A DNA stretch of 64,000 nucleotides from assembly GCA_036278735.1 (NCBI GenBank), contig DASUKM010000028.1, forward strand, positions 62,001 through 126,000. Reading direction: 5' to 3'. The DNA comes from DASUKM01 sp036278735. Lineage in GTDB: Bacteria > Acidobacteriota > Vicinamibacteria > Vicinamibacterales > 2-12-FULL-66-21. Every line of letters starts with the position of its first letter. Within the stretch, counting starts at the first letter, position 1. Made by a program: the position numbers and the translations under genes. The notes under the pieces are model-generated. The model made no database searches, was not told where the DNA came from, and saw nothing but the letters and a program-made list of their open reading frames with translations. Shown piece by piece: positions 7,437 to 16,253 of the stretch.

Positions 7437-8559
7437 CGCCGACCAGGCGTCCGATGCCGATGGCGATCGGCGCGGCGGCGAAACTGAGCAGCGCGCCCAT
7501 CTTCGCTTCGTCCAGCAGCACGCCGCCATTGGGGAACGCAGCGGTCGCGAAGAACAGCGCCACCGTAAAGCCAATCCCCGCCGCAATCCCGACGATCACC
7601 ATCTCGCGCGTGCGGATCCCGCGGGGCAGCCGCAGCCCGAGGACGACGCCGGCGTAACTCAACATCAGAATGCCCAGCGGCTTGCCGAGCAGCAACGCCG
7701 AGAGCACCATCCAGGTCGCCGCGCCTACCGTCGTGAGCGGTACGCCGGCATTCACCAGGCCGAAGAAGAACAGCACGACCTGCACGGGAAGATTCCACCA
7801 CTCCTCGAAGTGACTCAACGTGTCGCGCCGCAGCGGTTCTCCTTCGGCCAGCACGCCGAGATCGCGGCGGGCGGCCGGCATGAACGGCACGATCGCGACG
7901 AGCGCGAGCGCCGGATGAAAGCCGCCGAGGTACAGCGCGACCCACGAGCAGGAACCCGCGACGGCGACGTAGGGCCAGAAGCTGTGCACGCGGCGCCGGC
8001 GGAACATCCAGGCGAGCACCAGCGCCGGCGTCATCAGCGCGAAAAAGCTCGCGAACGAGATCGCCCGCGCCGGATAGAACAGCGCCAGGATCACGAGCCC
8101 CAGCGCATCGTCTGCAATGGCGAGCAGCAGCAGGAACGGGATGGCCGGGTGCTCGCGCGGAAAGATGAAGCGGGCGGCCAGATACGAGAACGCGATATCG
8201 GTGGCGCAGGGAATCGCCCAGCCGCGATGCAGATCCGGACGGCCGAGCAGCGTCGAGTACGTGAGGTACAAGAGCGCCGGCATCAGCATGCCGCCGCAGG
8301 CCGCCAGCACGGGGAGCGCGGCCTCGCGCGGGGACGACAGCGCCCCGCCAGGCAGCATCGCCTCGACGATCTCCTTCGTCGCGAGCGCGAAGAAGAAGAC
8401 CATGCCGACGTCGTTGACGGCGAATTCCAGGGCGTGCGCGAACGGCTCGTACGTGTCGCGCGAGAGATTCGCCCAGAGCAGGCCGAACAGGGTTCCGCCG
8501 ATCAGGAGGCCGGAGTTCGCGGCGATGACCGCCCAGACGCGGCCGGCAAGCGCGCGCAT
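7408..8559 (-). CDS. nhaA: Na+/H+ antiporter NhaA
   Basis: 383 aa, ATG at 8559 chosen because it opens the first hydrophobic region (VWAVIAANSGLLIGG). About 11-12 membrane spans. Family signatures are visible: AIPCATDIAFSYL and the ion-binding pair in LLLAIADDALGLVI, which matches the adjacent aspartates essential for Na+/H+ exchange in Escherichia coli NhaA. It exports Na+ in exchange for protons at the inner membrane, supporting pH and salt homeostasis. No NhaR-type regulator is adjacent. Its 3' end overlaps the convergent SRPBCC gene. Confidence 0.93.
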   Translation of the reverse strand: MRALAGRVWAVIAANSGLLIGGTLFGLLWANLSRDTYEPFAHALEFAVNDVGMVFFFALATKEIVEAMLPGGALSSPREAALPVLAACGGMLMPALLYLTYSTLLGRPDLHRGWAIPCATDIAFSYLAARFIFPREHPAIPFLLLLAIADDALGLVILALFYPARAISFASFFALMTPALVLAWMFRRRRVHSFWPYVAVAGSCSWVALYLGGFHPALALVAIVPFMPAARRDLGVLAEGEPLRRDTLSHFEEWWNLPVQVVLFFFGLVNAGVPLTTVGAATWMVLSALLLGKPLGILMLSYAGVVLGLRLPRGIRTREMVIVGIAAGIGFTVALFFATAAFPNGGVLLDEAKMGALLSFAAAPIAIGIGRLVGVTPASRWPR

Positions 8560-8900
8560 CAGGACACCAGCCGCCGCGGGTCGTGGGTGGGCTGCGCGCT
8601 GGCCGGTGGCATCCTGGTACGTTACCCTAACAGCCCGTGGCTGTTGCGCCCATTCTCGATACGGGCGCTCCACCATCTCGTGACGCGTCCGTCACGGAGC
8701 GGCGCCGGTGGCGCCGCGAGCGAGCGTGTAAGGGGGTCCGGAGGACGAAAGTCCCCCGGGTGAGTAATTGAAGACAGCCGCATGATTCAGGGTCGCCAGC
8801 GAGCGAGCGCCGCGAGCGAGCCACGGGAGCGGAGCGGCGCCGGTGGCGCCGCGAGCGAGCGTGTAAGGGGGTCCAGGGGACGAAAGTCCCCCGGTAAGTA
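8560..8900. other. Intergenic region with duplicated hairpin element
   Basis: 341 bp between divergent nhaA and the amidase operon. No gene is supported. It is dominated by two copies of a structured repeat spaced 135 bp apart; the second copy ends at the start codon of the downstream small gene. Confidence 0.6.
8695..8765 (-). repeat. REP-like hairpin repeat, copy 2
   Basis: It begins CGGAGC, then GGCGCC-GGT-GGCGCC (a perfect short hairpin), GCGAGCGAGCGTGTAAGG, a GGGGTCC block, and a GGAC-GAAA-GTCC stem with GNRA loop, ending CCCCCGGGTGAGTAAT. Nearly identical to 8830-8901, and related in reverse complement to 1486-1550. Confidence 0.8.
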
Positions 8901-8901
8901 A
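8830..8901 (-). repeat. REP-like hairpin repeat, copy 3
   Basis: Same order as copy 2, with a perfect GGGGAC-GAAA-GTCCCC stem-loop ending at 8891. The last bases (TAAGTAATGG) run into the ATG at 8901, so the hairpin would sit in or next to the leader of the downstream operon and could affect its translation. Confidence 0.8.
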
Positions 8902-9092
8902 TGGATGTTGCTACCTGGCTCGCGCAAGCGAGCGCCGACGCCAGTGCCCGCGGGCTCGAGCCGCTACGGCCGCTCTTGCAGGCGCTCGCCAGGTCGATGC
9001 AGGCGCTGCGCGATGCCGACGCGGCGTTCAGGCATCCGGCGGCGGATGCGCCTCGCGGCGGCGACGCCGGGCGCTCCCGGACCGGATCGTGA
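8901..9092 (+). CDS. Small GatC/AtzG-like partner of amidase (putative)
   Basis: 63 aa, ATG at 8901; its TGA (9090-9092) overlaps the GTG start of the amidase in a GTGA junction, so the two are translationally coupled. The sequence is mostly helical (ATWLAQASADASARGLEPLR, then LLQALARSMQALRDAD) with a Pro/Gly-rich tail. Small helical subunits of this size that wrap an amidase-signature enzyme are known (GatC with GatA; AtzG with AtzE). Assignment rests on position, size and helix pattern, not on clear sequence identity. Confidence 0.55.
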   Translation: MDVATWLAQASADASARGLEPLRPLLQALARSMQALRDADAAFRHPAADAPRGGDAGRSRTGS

Positions 9093-10450
9093 ACGCACCG
9101 CTGGATCTCGCCTCGGCCGCCGCGCTCGTCAAACGGCAACAGCTATCCTCCTCGCAGCTCGTCCGCGACTGTCTCGATCGTATTGCGGCCGGAAATGCCG
9201 CGCTCAACGCGTTCGTGGCCGTGTTCGAACGGGAAGCCGTCGAAGAGGCCGCCGTCGCCGACCGCGAGATCCGCGAGGGTCGCTATCGCGGCGCGCTGCA
9301 CGGGATCCCTGTCTCCGTCAAGGATCTCGTCGACGTCGCCGGCTCGCCGACCACGTCCGGCTCCGCGGTCCCCGCGCGGCTGCCTGACCGCGATGCCCCC
9401 GTCGTCGCGCAGCTGCGCCGCGCCGGCGCGATTCTGATCGGCAAGACGAACCTGCACGAGTTCGCGTTCGGGACGACGAGCGACGAGACGGCGTCGGGGC
9501 CGGTGCATCACCCGCTGGATCCTTCGCGCAGCCCTGGCGGGTCGAGCGGAGGGGCGGCCGTCGCGATCGTCGAAGGGATGTGTCTCGGCTCGATCGGCAC
9601 TGACACGGGAGGTTCCATCCGGATTCCGTCGGCCGCGTGCGGGATCACCGGACTGAAGCCGACGGTCGGCGAACTGCCGTGCGCCGGGATCGTCCCGCTC
9701 AGCACGACGCTCGACCACGTCGGCCCCATGACCCGCACCGTGACCGACGCGGCGCTGATGTTCCATGCGATGGCCGGCGCGAAACCGCGCCCCCCCCGCC
9801 GGACAGCCGCGCTGCAGCTCGCCGTGCCGCGGCCGTACTTCTTCGACATCCTGGACGACGACGTCCGGGCGCTGTTCGAACGAGCGACGGCGCGCACCAT
9901 TGAGGGGGGCAGCCGTGTCACGGACGTGGCGATTCCGCACGTCGAGCGCACGCCGGACGCGTATCTGCTGATCTCGCTGCCCGAGGCCGCGTGGTACCAC
10001 GCGCCGCTGCTCGCGCGCTATGCCGACCGCTATTCGCCCGGCGTGCGACTGCGCCTGGAGATGGGCGGGTACGTGCTCGCCGAAGACTACGTCCGCGCGA
10101 TGCACGCACGCGACGTGCTGCGCGAGGAGGTCGATCGCGCGCTCGAGGACGCCGATGCGCTGCTGCTCCCCACGCTGCCGATCGCCGCGCCTCCACTGGG
10201 CGCGTCGACGGTCCAGGTTGGCGGCACGACCCAGCCGGTCCGCGCGATGATGCTCCGCCTGACGCAGCTCTTCAACATCACCGGTCATCCGGCGATCGCG
10301 ATCCCCGCGGGCACCGGACGCGACGGGTTCCCGCGCTCGTTCCAGCTCGTCGGGAAACGCGGCGCGACCGCCCGGCTGCTCGATGCGGCGCTCACGCTCG
10401 AGCGTCAACTCGCCGGCGGCGCGGGATCGGTCGGCGGCGGCACCGGATGA
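9089..10450 (+). CDS. Amidase signature family amidase
   Basis: 453 aa, GTG start at 9089. The Lys-cisSer-Ser triad of the amidase signature family is visible: Lys78 in VSVKDLVD, Ser152 in PGGSSGGAAVA and Ser176 in DTGGSIRIP. It hydrolyses a C-N amide bond; the substrate is unknown. The length fits GatA, AtzE and related amidases, but no gatB is nearby, and tRNA amidation is therefore not supported. The coupled small upstream protein suggests a two-subunit enzyme. A short Gly-rich C-terminal tail follows the catalytic domain. Confidence 0.92.
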   Translation: MNAPLDLASAAALVKRQQLSSSQLVRDCLDRIAAGNAALNAFVAVFEREAVEEAAVADREIREGRYRGALHGIPVSVKDLVDVAGSPTTSGSAVPARLPDRDAPVVAQLRRAGAILIGKTNLHEFAFGTTSDETASGPVHHPLDPSRSPGGSSGGAAVAIVEGMCLGSIGTDTGGSIRIPSAACGITGLKPTVGELPCAGIVPLSTTLDHVGPMTRTVTDAALMFHAMAGAKPRPPRRTAALQLAVPRPYFFDILDDDVRALFERATARTIEGGSRVTDVAIPHVERTPDAYLLISLPEAAWYHAPLLARYADRYSPGVRLRLEMGGYVLAEDYVRAMHARDVLREEVDRALEDADALLLPTLPIAAPPLGASTVQVGGTTQPVRAMMLRLTQLFNITGHPAIAIPAGTGRDGFPRSFQLVGKRGATARLLDAALTLERQLAGGAGSVGGGTG

Positions 10451-10605
10451 ATCTCCGGCCCATCGTCCGGCTCGGGCTGCGCAGGCGGCAGCGGCCGGTT
10501 GACAGGGGGCGGCTGCTCGATGACGTCGGGCGGACGAGGCGCGTCAGGTTTGGACGGCTGTTCGATCATTCATGAGATGGGTGCAAGGAACGCACCCGGG
10601 GAAGA

Positions 10606-10640
10606 GGACGGAAGACGGAGGACGGAGGACGGAGGACGGA
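10606..10640 (+). repeat. Heptanucleotide tandem array (GGACGGA)
   Basis: Five 7-bp units: GGACGGA, AGACGGA, then three more GGACGGA. It lies in the 230-bp gap between amidase and rhodanese genes, 40 bp before the rhodanese start. A TAGAAT hexamer follows it. Confidence 0.85.
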
Positions 10641-10680
10641 CAGAAGTTAGAATGTCAGAGGATTGCAAGGCACTCATTCC

Positions 10681-11112
10681 ATGATCAAGAACATACCGGT
10701 TCAGCAGGCGCACGAGCAGGTCAGCAAGGGCGAGACGTACCTCGACGTTCGTTCCGTGCCCGAGTTCGAGCAGGGGCATCCGGCGGGGGCGTACAACATT
10801 CCGCTGCTGCACATGGATCCCGATACGCGGCAGATGTTTCCGAATCACGACTTCCTCACGGTCGTGCAGGCGACCTTCGCGCCCGAGACGCCGCTCGTCG
10901 TCGGCTGTCAGGCCGGTGCGCGGTCGATGCAGGCGTGTCAGGTGTTGTCGCAGGCGGGCTATACGCAGCTCGCGAACGTGGCGGGCGGGTTCCGCGGATC
11001 GCGCACGGGCGATCAGGGCTGGGTCGACGCCGCCCTGCCCGTCGAAACCGCGGCGGATGCCGCACGGCAGTACGAGACGCTGCAGGCCCGGGCCGCCGGC
11101 CCGGCGCGCTGA
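10681..11112 (+). CDS. Rhodanese-like domain protein
   Basis: 143 aa, ATG at 10681. A single rhodanese domain: YLDVRSVPEFEQGHPAGAYN in the N-terminal half and the active-site loop GCQAGARS with Cys76. It should carry a persulfide sulfur and act as a sulfurtransferase. The gap to the following hydrolase GTG is 4 nt, so both are probably co-transcribed. No signal peptide. Confidence 0.92.
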   Translation: MIKNIPVQQAHEQVSKGETYLDVRSVPEFEQGHPAGAYNIPLLHMDPDTRQMFPNHDFLTVVQATFAPETPLVVGCQAGARSMQACQVLSQAGYTQLANVAGGFRGSRTGDQGWVDAALPVETAADAARQYETLQARAAGPAR

Positions 11113-11116
11113 CGGC

Positions 11117-12130
11117 GTGCTCGCCCGCGTTTTTCATCATTGGGAGCGGCGGCTCGCGTCGCTCACCACGGACCGCGTGGTGCGCCCGTTCGAGTGGGGC
11201 GCTGAATGGCTCGACGTGCCGGGGCTCGCCGGCGCGCGGGATCCGTCGGGAATCCTGCAGGCCTGGGGAGAGCGCACCGCGGCCGACAGCGCCGCGTTCT
11301 TCGACGTCCGTGCCGCCGACGATTACGCGCTCGACGGCGACCTGCTGACCTTCAGCAGCGCGGTCCAGACGCCGCATCCCGGGAACAACGTCGTTCACGC
11401 CCGTCTGTTTCCGGAGGAATCAGCCGAGGGGCGCCGGCGCGCCGTGCTGGTGCTGCCCCAGTGGAACGCCGACACCGACGGACACGTCGGGCTCTGCCGG
11501 CTGCTGAACCGGTTCGGCCTGAGCGCGCTGCGGCTGACGCTCCCGTACCACGACGCGCGCCGGCCGCCCGAACTCACGCGCGCCGACTACATCGTCAGCG
11601 CGAACATCGGGCGCACGGTGCAGGTCTGCCGGCAGGCGGTGCTGGACGCGCGGCGTGCCGTGGCGTGGCTGAGCGCGCGCGGCTACACGTCGATCGGGAT
11701 CCTCGGCACGAGCCTCGGCTCGTGCCTCGCGATGCTGACGGCCGCCCACGAACCGCTCATCGGCGCCGCGGCGCTGAACCACGTGTCCCCCTTCTTTGCC
11801 GACGTCGTCTGGCACGGCCTGTCCACCGCGCACGTGCGCGAGGGGCTCGATGGCCACATCGACCTCGACGCGCTCCGGCGCATCTGGCTGCCGATCAGTC
11901 CGTGGCCCTACATCGAACGGATGCGCGGCCGCCGCGTCCTGCTCGTCTACGCGCGGTACGACCTGACGTTCCCCGTCGATCTGTCGCAGCGGCTGGTGGC
12001 GGAGTTCGCCAGGCGCCGGGTCCCGCACCGCCACGTGGCGCTCCCGTGCGGGCATTACAGCACGGGCGTGACCCCCTTCAAGTGGATGGATGGGCTCACG
12101 CTCGCCAGGTTTCTCGAGCGGAGTCTCTGA
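11117..12130 (+). CDS. Alpha/beta hydrolase (ABHD18-like)
   Basis: 337 aa from GTG at 11117. The nucleophile elbow is GTSLGS (Ser199), with a likely catalytic Asp in VYARYDLTFP and His in LPCGHYSTG near the C-terminus, completing a Ser-Asp-His triad. The segment SAVQTPHPGNN before the hydrolase core and LVLPQWNADTDGH resemble the ABHD18/DUF2048 group. Substrate unknown. It follows the rhodanese gene directly. Confidence 0.82.
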   Translation: MLARVFHHWERRLASLTTDRVVRPFEWGAEWLDVPGLAGARDPSGILQAWGERTAADSAAFFDVRAADDYALDGDLLTFSSAVQTPHPGNNVVHARLFPEESAEGRRRAVLVLPQWNADTDGHVGLCRLLNRFGLSALRLTLPYHDARRPPELTRADYIVSANIGRTVQVCRQAVLDARRAVAWLSARGYTSIGILGTSLGSCLAMLTAAHEPLIGAAALNHVSPFFADVVWHGLSTAHVREGLDGHIDLDALRRIWLPISPWPYIERMRGRRVLLVYARYDLTFPVDLSQRLVAEFARRRVPHRHVALPCGHYSTGVTPFKWMDGLTLARFLERSL

Positions 12131-12265
12131 AGGGACATCGAGGGTCGGCGCGCGGGGTGCGGGCCTCCGAACCGGGTGGACGACTGACGGATCAGACCGG
12201 ATACACCGCCCGCTCGGCGTTCAGGTACCGATTCCGCATTTGCCGTTGTACACTTGGCCGATCCT

Positions 12266-12469
12266 ATGACCGTCGCGCGGGTCAGCCTCAGCGTCGTCGG
12301 CGTCGTCGGGGTAGTGGCCGCGGCGCTCGCTGCTGCGACGATCTGGCTGATCGTCACGCAGCCCGTGACAGTCGCCGACGCCGTCGCCTCGGGCGAAGTG
12401 TCTCCTCTGGTCCGTGCGCTTGCCGGCGTGCTCTACAACGCGCTCGAGGGACTCATCAAGTATCTGTAG
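12266..12469 (+). CDS. Small single-span membrane protein
   Basis: 67 aa, ATG at 12266. One long hydrophobic segment (VVGVVGVVAAALAAATIWLI) near the N-terminus is followed by an amphipathic C-terminal helix (LVRALAGVLYNALEGLIKYL). A TACACT hexamer lies 11 nt upstream. No family recognised; it may be a small inner-membrane protein. Real-gene status is supported by the clean hydrophobic pattern and the lack of any other gene in the gap. Confidence 0.6.
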   Translation: MTVARVSLSVVGVVGVVAAALAAATIWLIVTQPVTVADAVASGEVSPLVRALAGVLYNALEGLIKYL

Positions 12470-12500
12470 CTCCCCGCCCCCCGCCCCCGGCGCTCCGCCA

Positions 12501-13520
12501 TCAGCACTCGAGCACGATCTTCCCGAACTGCCGGCGGGCTTCCAGACGGCGCTGCGCATCGGCTGCGTCCCGCAGCGGGACGACGGTGTCGACGACGGGG
12601 CGGAGCCGCCCCTCGAACAGCAGCGGCGCGGCGGCGCGGAGCTCCGCGAACGTCCCCATGTACGACCCCAGCAGCGACAACTGCCGCGCGAACAGATGAC
12701 GCAGATCGACGTGCGCGTCTGGACCGCTCGTCGCGCCGCACGTGACGAGACGGCCGCCGCTGGCGAGCGCACGGACGCTGCGCGCCCACGTCGCCTCCCC
12801 CACGTGCTCGACGACGATGTCGGCGCCGCGGCCGGAGGTCAGGGCCCGGGTCTCTCGCGCGAAGTCGCCGCTGTAGTGATCGAACACCGCTTCGGCCCCG
12901 AGCGCGCGCGTGCGATCGACTTTGTCGGGCCCCGAGGTGGCGAACACCCGCGCGCCGAAGTGCCGCGCCACCTGGATGGCGGCCTGTCCGACGCCGCTGC
13001 CGCCGGCCAGCACCAGCACGACGTCCCCGTCGTGGATCCGGGCCCGCGTCACGAGCATGTGCCACGCGGTCAGGAACGTCAGCGGAAAGGCGGCGGCCGT
13101 GACGAAATCGACGTGATCGGGAATCGGGAGGAGGTTTTCGACGGGCACCGCGATCAGCTCGGCATAGCCGCCGTCGGAGAGGAGCCCGAGGACGTCGTAG
13201 CTGACGCACTCGTTGTCGCGCCCGTCGCGGCACGCGGCGCATTCGCCGCACCGCAGGCCGGGCTGCAGCAATACGCGCGTCCCGGCCGGCAGTGGGCCGC
13301 CCGCGGCGTCGACCACCTCCCCGGCGATGTCGCTCCCGGAGATATGCGGCAGCGGAATCTGAACGCGGTCGATGCCCTGCCGCTCCCACAGGTCGAGATG
13401 ATTCAGCGCGCAGGCGCGGATGCGAACGAGCGCGCGTCCCGGCCCCGGCCGTGGGTCGGGCGCCTCTTCATAACGAAGGACGCCGGGGCCGCCGTGTTCG
13501 TGGAAGCGGACGGCCTTCAT
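12501..13520 (-). CDS. Zinc-type alcohol dehydrogenase / quinone oxidoreductase
   Basis: 339 aa, ATG at 13520. The GroES-like N-terminal domain includes ALNHLDLWERQG and HISGSDIAGEVV; a structural-zinc lobe is present (CGECAACRDGRDNEC). The NAD(P)-binding domain has LVLAGGSGVGQAAIQ and a GADIVVEHVG strand. The catalytic zinc Cys normally found before the HLD motif is replaced by ACALNH, so the catalytic site is atypical and may be quinone-oxidoreductase-like. It lies 10 bp downstream of the M16 pair on the same strand. Confidence 0.9.
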   Translation of the reverse strand: MKAVRFHEHGGPGVLRYEEAPDPRPGPGRALVRIRACALNHLDLWERQGIDRVQIPLPHISGSDIAGEVVDAAGGPLPAGTRVLLQPGLRCGECAACRDGRDNECVSYDVLGLLSDGGYAELIAVPVENLLPIPDHVDFVTAAAFPLTFLTAWHMLVTRARIHDGDVVLVLAGGSGVGQAAIQVARHFGARVFATSGPDKVDRTRALGAEAVFDHYSGDFARETRALTSGRGADIVVEHVGEATWARSVRALASGGRLVTCGATSGPDAHVDLRHLFARQLSLLGSYMGTFAELRAAAPLLFEGRLRPVVDTVVPLRDAADAQRRLEARRQFGKIVLEC

Positions 13521-13530
13521 CCCGCGATCT

Positions 13531-14901
13531 TCAGCCGACGGCCACGTCGGCGGCGTCTCCCATGTCGAGCGACGCGAGCGACGGGGCCAGTCGATCGCGG
13601 TCGCCGACGATCACCGTCAGGAGGCGCGGCGGATCGAGGTGGGCCGCGGCGGCGCGGGTGACCTGCGCCTCGTCGAGCGCGAGCACCATGGGAACGAACC
13701 GGCTGAAGTAGTCGTCCGGCAGCCCGTACAACGCGAGCTGCGCGGCCGCGCGGGCGATCTGGTCGGCGGTCTCGAAGCTGCGCGGGTAGCCGCGCGTGAG
13801 CGCCGCGCGCCCCAGCTCCAGCTCCTGGCGGGTGACGGGGCGCTCGCCGCGGATGGCGCGCAGCTCCGCCAGCGTCTCGCGCACGGCATCGGTCGTCGCG
13901 TCCGATTGCACCGACGCCTGAAAGACGAATGGGCCGGGGGCGCGGCGGAACTCGAACGCGGTGCGCGCGCCATAGGTGTAGCCCTTTTCCTCGCGCAGCT
14001 TCAGGTTCAGGCGGCTGATGAACTGTCCGCCCAGCACCATGTTGACGACCAGCAGCGCATGGTAGTCGGGCGTCTCGCGCGACACGGCCACCTGTCCGAT
14101 CCGCAGCTCCGATTGTGCGGCCCCGGGCCGGTGCACCAGCGCGAGACGGCTCGCCACGGCCGGCGGCGGCGCGGCGGCGACCGGATCGATCGGCGGCGGC
14201 GCGTCGGCAGAGGGCGTCCAGCCGCCGAACGCGCGCGCGGCGGCCTCCGCCAGCACGTCGTGCGTGGCGTCGCCGACCAGCACGATCGTCATGCGTGCCG
14301 GATCGAACGCGGAGCGATGGAACGCCGCCAGCTCGCGCACCGTCATCGCACGGAGCGCCCCCTCGCTGCCGAGCGGCAGGTGGCCGTACGGATGATTGCG
14401 GAACAGCAGGTGCGTGAAGGCGCGATCCGCCTGCGCCGGCGGCATGTCGCGCAACTGGAGCAGCCGGTTCAGCCGCAGGTCGCGCACGCGATCGAACTCG
14501 CGCTGCTCGAGCCGGGGATGCATCAGCATGTCGGCGACGAGATCCAGGCCCGGCTGCAGGAATCGCTCGAGCGTGGTCAGGCTGACGAGCGTCGCGTCGT
14601 GGCCGACGTCGGTGTCGAGCTGGGCGCCCATGCGGCCGAGCGCCTCGTACACGTCGAGCGCGGAGCGATCGCCCGAGCCCTCGTCGAGCATGTCGGCGGC
14701 GATGGCCGCGAGGCCCGGACGATCCGGCGGGTCGGCGGACGCCCCGACCGGCAGCAGGCAGAGCACGCTGACGAGCGGGACCTGACGGTGCTCGACCGTC
14801 CAGACACGCACGCCGTTCGGCAGCCGGCGGCGGCGGATCTCCGGGAACACAAAGGGATGGTCGGGTCCCGGCTCCGGGAGGCGGGTGCGATCCGCCGGCA
14901 T
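13531..14901 (-). CDS. M16 peptidase-like protein, non-catalytic subunit
   Basis: 456 aa, ATG at 14901, overlapping the stop of the upstream M16 gene in a TGATG junction. Two M16 lobes are recognisable (RLPNGVRVWTVEHRQVPLVS start; LREEKGYTYGARTAFEF in the C-terminal half, the conserved R-Y substrate-binding element). The zinc motif HxxEH is replaced by LAAIAADMLDEG, so this subunit should not bind zinc. Paired with the catalytic partner it resembles mitochondrial-processing-peptidase-like heterodimers. Confidence 0.9.
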   Translation of the reverse strand: MPADRTRLPEPGPDHPFVFPEIRRRRLPNGVRVWTVEHRQVPLVSVLCLLPVGASADPPDRPGLAAIAADMLDEGSGDRSALDVYEALGRMGAQLDTDVGHDATLVSLTTLERFLQPGLDLVADMLMHPRLEQREFDRVRDLRLNRLLQLRDMPPAQADRAFTHLLFRNHPYGHLPLGSEGALRAMTVRELAAFHRSAFDPARMTIVLVGDATHDVLAEAAARAFGGWTPSADAPPPIDPVAAAPPPAVASRLALVHRPGAAQSELRIGQVAVSRETPDYHALLVVNMVLGGQFISRLNLKLREEKGYTYGARTAFEFRRAPGPFVFQASVQSDATTDAVRETLAELRAIRGERPVTRQELELGRAALTRGYPRSFETADQIARAAAQLALYGLPDDYFSRFVPMVLALDEAQVTRAAAAHLDPPRLLTVIVGDRDRLAPSLASLDMGDAADVAVG

Positions 14902-16208
14902 CAGGAGACCGCCACCGGCTGGGATCCGGGCAGCGCCAGCGCCAGGCGGCCGCGCGGCACGACGCTGAGGACGGCGCGCGCGCTGCGCAGGTACCGCCCC
15001 GCCATCTGCTGCAGCGCGCCGGCGGTGGCGTTCCGGTAGCGCGCCAGGTCGCGCTCGAAGTACGCCGGATCGTTGCGGAACACGTTGTACGCGTTGAGCT
15101 GGTCCGACTTGCCGCCGAATCCGCCGACGGTCTGGAGCCGGTAGATGAAATGCGCTTCGGCCTGCGCGAGGCAGCGCTCCATCTCCGTTTCGGTCGGTCC
15201 TTTGTCGACGAGCGTCGCGATTTCGCGCGTGATGGCGCGCTCGAGCTCCGCGAGCGTACGCCCCGGCGCGGCCGTCGCGACGACTTGAAAGAAGCTCCCC
15301 AGCTCGCGCGAGTTCTGCGAGGCGGCCACTTCCGTCGCGAGCCGCTGATCGTAGACGAGCGCGCGATACAAGCGCGACGTCTTGCCGCTGGCCAGCAGCT
15401 CCGCTACGAGATCCAGCTCGGCGTCGCCGCCGGCGAACAGCGCCGGCGAGTGCCACGCCAGGTACAGCCGCGGCAGCTCCACGCGATCCTCGAGCAGCAT
15501 CCGGATTTCCGACGCGAGCGGCGGCGGCGGCGCCGCGTCGACCGGGGGCGGCGGCTCGCCCGATTCGATCTCGCCGAAATACTGCTCCGCCAGCGCGATC
15601 GCGCGCGCCGTGTCGACGTCGCCCGCCAGCGCCAGCGACGCGTTGCGCGGCCGATAGTACGTCTGGAAGAACGCCTTCACCTGCTCCAGCCGCGCGGCGT
15701 GCAGATCCGCGGCCTCGCCGATCGTGAGCCAGTGATACGGGTGGTCCGGCGGAAACAGCGCCGACACGATCGCCATCCCGGCGAGCCCGTACGGCCGGTT
15801 CTCGTAGTTCTGCCGGCGCTCGTTGAGCACGACGTCCCGCTGATTCTCGAACTTCGCCGTCGTGAGGGCCGGCAGCAGATAGCCCATCCGATCGGATTCC
15901 ATCCACAGCGCCAGCTCAAGCGCCGAGGTCGGCGCCACTTCCCAGTAGTTGGTCCGATCGGCGTTCGTGGACCCGTTCAGCGACGCGCCCGCCTCCTGCA
16001 GCGGATGGAAATAGCCGCGGTCGTAGTGCTGCGAGCCTTCGAACATGAGGTGCTCGAACAGGTGCGCGAAACCGGTGCGGCCGGGGCGCTCGTTCTTCGA
16101 GCCGACGTGATACCAGACGCTCACCGCCACGATCGGGCAGCCGTGATCTTCGTGGACGAGCACGTCGAGGCCGTTCCCGAGCGTGTGTTTGGTGAACGGG
16201 ATGTTCAT
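14901..16208 (-). CDS. M16 zinc metallopeptidase, catalytic subunit
   Basis: 435 aa, ATG at 16208. The inverted zinc motif is HLFEH (His49, Glu52, His53) in GFAHLFEHLMFEGS, with the third ligand region in LNERRQNYENRPYG. No clear signal peptide, though secretion cannot be excluded. The next gene is its non-catalytic partner, translationally coupled. A TAGGAT hexamer is 12 nt before the start. Substrate is unknown; M16 enzymes degrade or process peptides inside a closed chamber. Confidence 0.93.
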   Translation of the reverse strand: MNIPFTKHTLGNGLDVLVHEDHGCPIVAVSVWYHVGSKNERPGRTGFAHLFEHLMFEGSQHYDRGYFHPLQEAGASLNGSTNADRTNYWEVAPTSALELALWMESDRMGYLLPALTTAKFENQRDVVLNERRQNYENRPYGLAGMAIVSALFPPDHPYHWLTIGEAADLHAARLEQVKAFFQTYYRPRNASLALAGDVDTARAIALAEQYFGEIESGEPPPPVDAAPPPPLASEIRMLLEDRVELPRLYLAWHSPALFAGGDAELDLVAELLASGKTSRLYRALVYDQRLATEVAASQNSRELGSFFQVVATAAPGRTLAELERAITREIATLVDKGPTETEMERCLAQAEAHFIYRLQTVGGFGGKSDQLNAYNVFRNDPAYFERDLARYRNATAGALQQMAGRYLRSARAVLSVVPRGRLALALPGSQPVAVS

Positions 16209-16253
16209 GGGTACAGTTGCATCCTACCGCAATCGCACAGATCGCCCATACCC

